The position numbers and the translations under genes were made by a program. From Paenibacillus_E sp052115445 (GTDB taxonomy: Bacteria; Bacillota; Bacilli; Paenibacillales; NBRC-103111), in NCBI RefSeq assembly GCF_052115445.1, contig NZ_JBFRGR010000010.1, positions 62,001 through 126,000 on the forward strand: a DNA stretch of 64,000 nt. The letters run 5' to 3'. The notes beneath the pieces are model-generated. The model saw nothing but the letters and a program-made list of their open reading frames with translations, made no database searches and had not been told where the DNA came from. Numbering within the stretch: position 1 is the first letter of the stretch; each line of letters opens with the position of its first letter. Below are positions 58,424 to 64,000 of the stretch, in pieces.

Positions 58424-59038
58424 TTAGTGAGTCAACGCATCCTGCGAATTCTCTGTCTTCACGATGCTATGTGAAGATGAACCTGTAAGGCGCTGTGGCG
58501 GGAAGACTTGGCGAACAGGTGCAATGATGAGTGCAGCTACGACCGCTTTAATCGCATCTCCAGCGAGGAATGGATAGCATCCTGCGGCCATTGCATCTGC
58601 AAAGGAATAAGCAGGTACTTTATACATTAACCATGGTACGCCAGCTAAATATGCAAAAAGGGAACCGAAAACTTCAAGAACAAGAAATGCAGCAATATAG
58701 CCCTTGATGCCTTTCAGACGAATACGAGGTAAAATAAGACCAATGAGTAGGGCGCATATCGGCCAGATCATGATAAAGCCACCGCTTGGTCCGAGCACTT
58801 TGGCAATACCGCCAGTCCCAGCTAGAAGGGGAAAACCCAGTGCAGTAAGAACAACGACAAGGGCCATACTTAGAAATCCGTATCGTGCGCCTAGTAACCC
58901 TCCAGCGAGCATAACGGCTAATGTTTGAAGTGTAATGGGTACAGGTGACGTAGGAAGAGGAATTTTGATAAAGCTGAATAACACGAGAATTGCTGCAAAT
59001 AATGCGCTGAAAATTACACCACGTAACGTAAGTTTCAT
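58424..59038 (-). CDS. bioY: Biotin transporter S component BioY
   Basis: This 204-residue membrane protein has six helices, IKIPLPTSPVPITLQTLAVMLAGGLLGARYG near residues 25-55 (its key feature is the SPVPITLQTLAVML core), GGIAKVLGPSGGFIMIWP and YPFLAGDAIKAVVAAL, all typical of BioY. It captures biotin and works with an ECF energising module. ATG 59038 was chosen, which begins MKLTLRG with AGGAG upstream; the frame is open to 59101, inside the operator. A BirA-type operator lies just upstream and is shared with the divergent ECF genes, so this is probably a dedicated BioMNY-type biotin importer. Confidence 0.92.
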   Translation of the reverse strand: MKLTLRGVIFSALFAAILVLFSFIKIPLPTSPVPITLQTLAVMLAGGLLGARYGFLSMALVVVLTALGFPLLAGTGGIAKVLGPSGGFIMIWPICALLIGLILPRIRLKGIKGYIAAFLVLEVFGSLFAYLAGVPWLMYKVPAYSFADAMAAGCYPFLAGDAIKAVVAALIIAPVRQVFPPQRLTGSSSHSIVKTENSQDALTH

Positions 59039-59075
59039 ATTGTTGATCACTCCTGTTTCTGGTATTGTTATTGTA

Positions 59076-59109
59076 TTGTCAACCAAATTACTGGTTAACA
59101 AGTTGACAA
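59076..59109. promoter_or_regulatory. BirA operator between bioY and the ECF genes
   Basis: TTGTCAACC, 16 bases, then AGTTGACAA form the dyad known for the biotin repressor BirA (consensus type TTGTTAACC-N14/16-GGTTWACAA). An inner GGTTAACAA adds a second pairing option. The site sits in the 120-bp divergent region, so biotin-charged BirA should repress both bioY and the ECF ATPase operon. Confidence 0.88.
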
Positions 59110-59158
59110 TACAGATGATAGCACAACTGCTAGAAAAGTGAAAGGAACTTTTTTACAT

Positions 59159-60076
59159 ATGCCAACAAGAGAAAAATTAATGTCATTAAAGAACGCTTCG
59201 ATCGTCTATCGAATGGAATCAGGAGAAGGGCGGCGTGTATGGTCGGGCGTCTCGCTAGACATTCATAGAGGTGAGTGGATCGCTGTTGTGGGACCCAATG
59301 GGAGCGGGAAAAGTACACTTGCTAGCGTGCTGCTAGGCTTGAATCCGTTGTCGGAAGGGCAAGTTCAGCGTAGAACGGTCGATGTGACGCAGGCGACAAG
59401 AGGCGTGCTCCAATTGCCAGAAGCTCAATTCCTAGGAGAAACAATAGGGGAGGAACTAGATTTCTTGCCACAAGCGCAACAATTAACGGCTGAGGAACGC
59501 AGGAGCTGGTATACGGAAGTATTAGCTGCTGTAGGCTTGTCACTTTCTCCAGAGCGTACAATGGCTACCTTATCTGGGGGACAGAAACAACTTGTAAATC
59601 TCGCTGCTGCACTCGCAGCAAGTCCAGAGATTCTGCTTTTGGACGAACCGACGGCCATGCTGGATCCAGCATCTCGCAAAGAAGTTCGGGAAGCTGTGCG
59701 CCAGGCGCATCAACGTGGAACGACGATTGTATGGATTTCACATCGGTTGGAAGAGGTGGCGGATGCGAGTCGTGTTGTCGGATTTGGAGCAGGAAGGATT
59801 ACCTTTGATGGGGATCCGCGTGAGTTTTTTTATGGGGAAGCTGTGGGGGAATCTGAGAAATTAAAGAAATCTGAGAAATCTGAGGAAACCGAGAAAATCG
59901 AGAAATTTGAGAAATTAAAGAAATTCGATAAATCTTCGCCTTGTGTGGAACTTGGCTTTGATCCGCCCTTTGTGATTCAAACGGCGATGCATCTGCTAGA
60001 ACAGGGTCTCACTTTAGACCCTCTTCCGCTGAACATGGAAGAATTGGCGGAGGTGATCTCATGCCGATCGTTTTGA
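59159..60076 (+). CDS. ECF transporter ATPase with charged C-terminal repeat
   Basis: This protein of about 305 residues has Walker A GPNGSGKST, Q-loop region LPEAQFLGETIGEELDF, signature LSGGQKQLVNLAAALA, Walker B EILLLDEPTAMLD and H-loop WISHRLEEV, as in EcfA/CbiO proteins. After the ATPase core comes a segment from about residue 232 made almost wholly of Glu, Lys, Ser and Phe (KLKKSEKSEETEKIEKFEK), coded by degenerate 9-bp repeats at 59848-59942; this is not usual in the family. ATG 59159 was chosen. It overlaps the next gene by 16 bp. With BioY it should import biotin. Confidence 0.88.
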   Translation: MPTREKLMSLKNASIVYRMESGEGRRVWSGVSLDIHRGEWIAVVGPNGSGKSTLASVLLGLNPLSEGQVQRRTVDVTQATRGVLQLPEAQFLGETIGEELDFLPQAQQLTAEERRSWYTEVLAAVGLSLSPERTMATLSGGQKQLVNLAAALAASPEILLLDEPTAMLDPASRKEVREAVRQAHQRGTTIVWISHRLEEVADASRVVGFGAGRITFDGDPREFFYGEAVGESEKLKKSEKSEETEKIEKFEKLKKFDKSSPCVELGFDPPFVIQTAMHLLEQGLTLDPLPLNMEELAEVISCRSF

Positions 60077-61710
60077 AGGATGTAGGGGTAACAGCTCCTG
60101 ATTCTCCTGAGGTGACACTGCTCCAGGATATAAGCTTTACGCTGCAGGAAGGATCCGTGACTTTGCTTATCGGCCACGCAGGTTCAGGGAAATCAACGTT
60201 ACTGCAAGTGATGTCGGGTCTACTTAAGCCACAAGCCGGAACGATTACGGTGGATGAACAGCCGATTTGGCTGAAACCGATGAAAGCCGATCCCAAGCAA
60301 TTGCTTCGCATCGGCTTAACGTTTCAATTCCCCGAGCAGCAATTGTTTGCACGCAGCATAGCTCAAGAATTCGCTTATTCGCTTCGGCCGTATAAACTTG
60401 AAAAGGAAGAGCGGGATCGCCGCATTCGCGAGGCGACCCATGCGCTCGATCCGCATGGCGTCTTCGCCATGGATCGCTCGCCCTTCGCGCTCAGCGGCGG
60501 CGAGCAGCGCCGGCTCGCGCTGGCGACCACCTTCGCCACGGCGCCGGATTGGCTCCTCATGGACGAGCCAACTGCCGGCCTCGAGGCGGCCGCCGTGCGC
60601 GAGCTGCTGCGCATGCTGCGCGAGCGTGGCGGTCGTGGCGGGCTCGTCGTCGCCACGCATGATCTGGACACGTTCTTTCCGCTAGCGGACCGTGTCCTCG
60701 TTCTAGACCATGGCGAGCTCGTCTTCGACGGCTCGCCGCAAGAGCTCTGCCGCGCGCCCGAGGTGCTGGCGCGCGCCGGGGTTGGCCTCCCGAGCTGCGC
60801 GGAGGCCTCTGTGGAGATGGCGCGCGTTGGCATCGCCATCGCGCCGGATCTGCTCACGCCGGCGCTTGCCGCGTCGGCGATCTTGGCTGCGCTGCGCGAA
60901 GCGGGCAGCGCCAGCGCTTCTGCGCCAGCGGTGGCGCAGCCACCGCGGCCCGCGCAGCGGCCGGCGCCGGAACCACCCGCGCCGCAGGCGGGGTGGCTGG
61001 GGCTGGACCCGCGCGCGAAGTGGCTGCTCTACCTGCTGCTCGCCATCGGCACGATGGGGCAGCAGGGGTGGGGTAGCCTCGCGGTGGCCGCGGTGCTCGT
61101 GGGCTGCGCGTTTCTCGGCCTCCCGCGCAGTGTGTTGCGCGGAATCCGCAAGATCGCAACGTCGTATGCGATTTTCTTGATCTTTTCCGTTGCGCTGGCG
61201 GGGATCGAATTCTCACCGCTTGGCTACTCGGTTGACAATGGTTGGAGCACCACCTTTATTCTGACGCGATTATTTGTCGTCTTGATGGCAGGCTGCTGGC
61301 TCGCCATGTCGACCCCCTATAGCCAGCTCGTGCAGGGACTGAACTGGGCATTGAAATATTTGTACAAAGTAAAGTTGCCCGTGGCATCCTTCTCCTTGGC
61401 GGTTTCGTTTGTTTTCCGCTTCATCCCGCTCATTATGCGGGAGTGGCAGCAATTCTCGATGATCGTGCGAGCACGAGGCAAAGCCTCTGTTCGCCCAGGT
61501 AGTGTTCGAGTGCGCGACATTCCTGCATTGGTCGTTCCACTTTTACTAGGAATGTTCCACAAAGCAGAGCAAATGACGGTTGCGATGGAGATGAAACAAA
61601 TCGATGGCACAACGTTGCTTCTCCGGAAGAACACGCTGGAGTGGCGGAGAACGGATACGATCTTAGTGGTGATTGCTTTATTTGCTTGGGTGCTTTTGCT
61701 TTTTACTTAA
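60061..61710 (+). CDS. ECF ATPase-EcfT fusion protein
   Basis: This 549-residue protein joins two subunits that are normally separate. Residues 1-235 are an EcfA-type ATPase (GHAGSGKSTLLQVMSGLL, FPEQQLFARSIAQEF, LSGGEQRRLALATTFA, WLLMDEPTAGLE). Residues 236-325 are an Ala/Pro-rich linker, and about 325-549 form the EcfT membrane subunit with several helices. The first coupling motif IVRARGKA is present; at the place of the second ARG motif it reads AMEMKQID, so the Arg is missing. DNA from about 60420 to 61140 is far more GC-rich than the flanks. It forms an operon with the ATPase upstream under BirA control and would be BioM plus BioN in one chain. Confidence 0.88.
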   Translation: MPIVLKDVGVTAPDSPEVTLLQDISFTLQEGSVTLLIGHAGSGKSTLLQVMSGLLKPQAGTITVDEQPIWLKPMKADPKQLLRIGLTFQFPEQQLFARSIAQEFAYSLRPYKLEKEERDRRIREATHALDPHGVFAMDRSPFALSGGEQRRLALATTFATAPDWLLMDEPTAGLEAAAVRELLRMLRERGGRGGLVVATHDLDTFFPLADRVLVLDHGELVFDGSPQELCRAPEVLARAGVGLPSCAEASVEMARVGIAIAPDLLTPALAASAILAALREAGSASASAPAVAQPPRPAQRPAPEPPAPQAGWLGLDPRAKWLLYLLLAIGTMGQQGWGSLAVAAVLVGCAFLGLPRSVLRGIRKIATSYAIFLIFSVALAGIEFSPLGYSVDNGWSTTFILTRLFVVLMAGCWLAMSTPYSQLVQGLNWALKYLYKVKLPVASFSLAVSFVFRFIPLIMREWQQFSMIVRARGKASVRPGSVRVRDIPALVVPLLLGMFHKAEQMTVAMEMKQIDGTTLLLRKNTLEWRRTDTILVVIALFAWVLLLFT

Positions 61711-61749
61711 CAGTAGTAACAACCTAGCAGTATCAGTAGTGTCATTAGC

Positions 61750-61820
61750 CAACAAGTAGCAACAAGTAGCAACAAGTAGCAACAAGTAGCAACAAGTATC
61801 CAACAAGTATCCAGCAAGTA
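61750..61820. repeat. 10-bp tandem repeat AACAAGTAGC
   Basis: Five to seven units of AACAAGTAGC, the last ones altered to AACAAGTATC with one extra C. They lie 40 bp after the ECF fusion gene and lead straight into quartet C. No terminator hairpin is seen between the gene and the repeats. Confidence 0.9.
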
Positions 61821-61824
61821 AGAT

Positions 61825-62010
61825 GCTAACGGACACAGCAGATGTTATTAGGTTATATTCGATTGCTTAGCTAGGCTAACGGACATGGATGACCTTATTT
61901 GACTGAAATCAGGGAACTTTCGGCTTGTTAGGGCCGTTTAACGGCTATCGTGTCCGTTAGTTTCCAAAAAGCCCATCTTTGGGACAAATTACGTCACTCG
62001 TGTCCGTTAG
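61825..62010. repeat. Family C quartet element (186 bp)
   Basis: GCTAACGGACA lies at 61825 and 61875; the inverted TGTCCGTTAG lies at 61951 and 62001. Spacing is exactly 50 bp within each arm. The centre holds GGCCGTTTAACGGC-type dyad sequence (61932-61945). No gene is seen. It is the only copy of this family in the window. Confidence 0.82.
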
Positions 62011-62210
62011 AATTTGTACTTCTCTGTTCCTCCACTTCTCAGTTCCGCTTTTCAGTTCGTACGCAGTCCTCCGCTCCTTACCCTGTTCCACGCTTCTCCG
62101 TAACTCCGAGTTCTCCGTTCCTCAAACTGTCTTCACGCCTCTCGATCCGCACCTTGTCTATCTCTGCGCCACTAATCTCCTCCAACTCCCCACCCATTCT
62201 CAAAATCTAG
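62011..62210. repeat. Pyrimidine-rich low-complexity tract beside C
   Basis: About 200 bp that is mostly C and T on the plus strand (CTTCTCTGTTCCTCCACTTCTC, given in part: TTCCTCCACTTCTC). It separates quartet C from the deacetylase gene. No gene is seen. Confidence 0.7.
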
Positions 62211-62279
62211 GAATATTTTTCTCAATCACGGCTTACAAATAGAGTGATAGATGATTCCTCGAGAAATGGGTGGTTTGCT

Positions 62280-63323
62280 ATGAACGTCCGAAGGAAGAGG
62301 TTCCTATTTTACACGGTACTAGCGGGGTTGTTTACGCTTCTTTTCCTCTTTTTCATCAGTGGTCTTAATTCTTCAACAGCTCCCACCCTCATAGAAGTAC
62401 AAGCCGAAGAACTCATCCAATCTTCCGTGTCTACGCCTGTACCCGCTGAGGTTTCTTCCCTCCCACCGGACAAACCTGAGCAGCTACTCCCAGCTCAAGT
62501 GGACACAATTCCAACGGCGACGTCATCTGATCAGAGTGACGTGATTCCAGCACCAACACCATCCGTGCAAGAGTTGACAGCCCCACCTCAGCCAACTTCC
62601 GTTACCGTGGACACCTACATGCCCAATGGGGTTGTTACTCCATCAGCTTCATCCAAAGTCAGCATTCCTGTCCTCAACTATCATAGCGTCACAATGGATC
62701 CAGGAAATGTGGTCGTTATTTCTCCAGCCAAGCTAGAGGCGCAGATGAAATATCTGCACGACCATGGGTATACGCCTATTTCTCTCACAACATTCATTAA
62801 CCTTATAGAAAAGAAAAGTGGTCATGCAGCGCCAGATAAGCCTGTACTGCTTACTTTTGATGACGGCTATGTGGATAATGTGGAGGAGGCGATGCCGATT
62901 CTGGCCAAATACAATTTCCCTGCTACGCTCTTCATGTCACCAGGCATGGTCGAGGACGCTGGTTATTTGAATTGGGAACAGGTCAAGCAGCTCCAACAAG
63001 CAGGTTGGGACATCCAACCGCATGGTATGACACATCCTCATCTGCCTAAGCTTTCTGCAGCACAACAAGTCTATGAGATCACAGAAGCTAGAAAGTTAAT
63101 TGAGGAGAAGCTAGGCACACAAGCAGACGTATTCTGCTATCCCTATGGTGAATATAACGAAACAACGTTGAAGGTCTTGAAAGATCACGGCTTTCGGTAT
63201 GCGTTTACGATCGACCAAGGCTACACAACCAATCAGCAGTCCCCTTACTTGCTCAAAAGGCTGTTTATCAACGGAGAAGAAAGCCTGAAAGCCTTCATCA
63301 ACAAGCTCCCGAAATCCAATTAG
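62280..63323 (+). CDS. Membrane-anchored polysaccharide deacetylase (CE4/NodB)
   Basis: This 347-residue protein has one N-terminal transmembrane helix (FLFYTVLAGLFTLLFLFFISG), a Pro/Ser/Thr-rich stalk of about 90 residues and a NodB domain: IPVLNYHSV, metal- and proton-handling LLTFDDGYVDN, HGMTHPHLPKL (His-x3-His metal ligands) and CYPYGEYN. It removes N-acetyl groups from a cell-wall or surface polysaccharide outside the membrane. The HSV/TFDDGY/HPHL set resembles the PgaB/IcaB-like and YadE-like branch as well as peptidoglycan deacetylases, so the substrate is open. ATG 62280 was chosen for GGGTGG upstream. Confidence 0.9.
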   Translation: MNVRRKRFLFYTVLAGLFTLLFLFFISGLNSSTAPTLIEVQAEELIQSSVSTPVPAEVSSLPPDKPEQLLPAQVDTIPTATSSDQSDVIPAPTPSVQELTAPPQPTSVTVDTYMPNGVVTPSASSKVSIPVLNYHSVTMDPGNVVVISPAKLEAQMKYLHDHGYTPISLTTFINLIEKKSGHAAPDKPVLLTFDDGYVDNVEEAMPILAKYNFPATLFMSPGMVEDAGYLNWEQVKQLQQAGWDIQPHGMTHPHLPKLSAAQQVYEITEARKLIEEKLGTQADVFCYPYGEYNETTLKVLKDHGFRYAFTIDQGYTTNQQSPYLLKRLFINGEESLKAFINKLPKSN

Positions 63324-63349
63324 GGAGACCATTTTCTATCACAATGAGA

Positions 63350-63392
63350 CCAAAAAGGAGCTAACCCCTACAAATGGGCTAGCTCCTTTGGT
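63350..63392. terminator. Bidirectional terminator
   Basis: CAAAAAGGAGCTA and TAGCTCCTTTGG-type arms enclose ACCCCTACAAATGGGC, in which CCC and GGG pair further. It serves convergent genes ending at 63323 (+) and 63405 (-). Confidence 0.8.
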
Positions 63393-63404
63393 GTCTTGCT
63401 CTAG

Positions 63405-63917
63405 TTATCTCAAACGGTGACAATAAGCCTCAAGTTCATGAAACGGCACCGTATAGAGGGCTAAGGTGTTCACAATGGTTTTCGTCGAGCCGGGCAGAGC
63501 AAGGAATTTGGCGAAAAGCCGATCCTGCCCCTCCTCGGCCGCGGAAGTCCAGAACTGAACCTGCCGGACGCCGGGATTGCCTGCTTTAATGGCATGTACC
63601 AGTGCACGTAGTCCTTGTACGAATAAAGATGATCTTCGCAGCTCTTTTTCAATAAAGGCGACCTCGATCTGACAAATATGCTGATCCTCGTAATCGCCGG
63701 GACCAGTGCCGTAACCGAAGCCGACAGCGCCGACCATGTCGTAGGACTCCTCGCTGATGATGAGCATGGCTTTACCTAGAAAGAGCGGACTACTGATGAA
63801 GCTGAGCTTCATGCCGAAAGTATAAGGCAAATTGAGTTCGTCATGATGGCGCAGCAGGAAGTTCATATAGGCCTCATGATCCATTTCAAATTCGCAGACT
63901 CGAAATTCGAAGGACAT
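63405..63917 (-). CDS. GNAT-like acetyltransferase or related protein
   Basis: This 170-residue protein has a layout resembling GNAT acyltransferases: an N-terminal EFRVCEFEMDHEAYMNFL, a central strand AMLIISEESYDMVGAVGFGYG, a strand with QIEVAFIEKELRRSSLFVQGLRALV, which fits the motif A beta4-alpha3 region, and a C-terminal part. The classical QxxGxG/A acetyl-CoA loop is not clear (RRSSLF takes its place), so catalytic activity is uncertain. Its ATG overlaps the stop of the upstream gene (TAATG), so the two are translationally coupled. Confidence 0.6.
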   Translation of the reverse strand: MSFEFRVCEFEMDHEAYMNFLLRHHDELNLPYTFGMKLSFISSPLFLGKAMLIISEESYDMVGAVGFGYGTGPGDYEDQHICQIEVAFIEKELRRSSLFVQGLRALVHAIKAGNPGVRQVQFWTSAAEEGQDRLFAKFLALPGSTKTIVNTLALYTVPFHELEAYCHRLR

Positions 63918-64000
63918 TACTGTGGTTGTACGCGAAGTGAATCGTTAACCTTAACGATTTTACCGAAGCCGCCGCCTTTTTTAGAACCTTTGTCGAGAGT
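63917..64000 (-). CDS. C-terminal end of an unidentified protein (partial)
   Basis: The minus-strand frame is open from the window edge to a TAA at 63919-63917 and gives 27 residues ending VNDSLRVQPQ, with KKGGGFGKIVKV before it. The stop overlaps the start of the GNAT-like gene, which supports a real gene. Too little is visible to name it. Confidence 0.6.
   Translation of the reverse strand, partial: TLDKGSKKGGGFGKIVKVNDSLRVQPQ

Noticed and set aside
60375..61216. Several long alternative frames in the GC-rich part of the ECF fusion gene
   Set aside because: High GC removes stop codons from all frames; only the annotated frame has ABC motifs.

Overview
The window looks like a draft chromosomal segment of a Gram-positive, endospore-forming bacterium of the Paenibacillus type. 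The support is a GerA-family germination operon, S-layer homology (SLH) repeats, YesM/YesN-type two-component genes, a Bce-type peptide-resistance module, a CssRS secretion-stress pair, many AraC-type regulators beside carbohydrate genes, and Shine-Dalgarno sites close to AAGGAGG. Four ambiguous bases (4653, 19333, 20783, 27627), all inside genes, point to a draft or mixed assembly. I saw no tRNA, rRNA, CRISPR array, prophage or intact insertion sequence.

Layout. 0-1.8 kb: end of a YesM-like kinase and its YesN-like regulator. 1.86-2.28 kb: eight 52-bp tandem repeats. 2.3-8.7 kb: a complete GDP-D-glycero-alpha-D-manno-heptose operon (kinase, isomerase, guanylyltransferase, phosphatase) facing two glycosyltransferases that carry extremely basic N-terminal tails. 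8.9-10.6 kb: ArsR regulator and Old Yellow Enzyme. 10.6-18.2 kb: a broken CBM42 gene, a 1096-residue secreted multidomain protein, an MFS exporter and small secreted or zinc-ribbon proteins. 18.9-21.1 kb: alkA facing adaA-adaB (alkylation repair). 21.4-26.4 kb: tricistronic spore germinant receptor plus a small membrane protein, then an SPL-like radical SAM gene. 26.4-34.2 kb: AraC/ThuA pair, and an AraC-ABC transporter-sulfatase operon. 34.2-36.7 kb: AT-rich stretch with orphan genes. 36.7-46.7 kb: TetR with a DUF3533-like membrane protein, bceRS-bceAB, cssRS and a secreted protein. 47.3-52.1 kb: SDR, MarR and a Cache-type two-component pair. 52.5-57.8 kb: YVTN-propeller lipoprotein, SLH protein, AraC and an ADP-ribosylglycohydrolase. 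58.2-61.7 kb: bioY facing an ECF ATPase and an ATPase-EcfT fusion across a BirA operator. 62.3-64 kb: polysaccharide deacetylase, acetyltransferase-like gene and the end of one more gene.

The strongest unexplained signal is in the intergenic DNA. Almost every long gap carries a four-part element: two copies of a short motif in one orientation followed by two in the opposite orientation. Family A has five copies, each exactly 186 bp, with motif spacing of exactly 51, 58 and 51 bp, although the DNA between motifs differs greatly. Family B has three copies (178, 178, 177 bp; spacing 50/44/50-51) built on a different motif, and family C has one copy with 50-bp spacing on both arms. The 52-bp tandem array has nearly the same pitch. 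Several elements sit beside strand-asymmetric purine/pyrimidine tracts, and two abut gene remnants. I know of no name for this architecture; it fits arrays of protein sites spaced by about five helical turns, or a dispersed non-autonomous element, and I regard it as the best candidate for something undescribed here.
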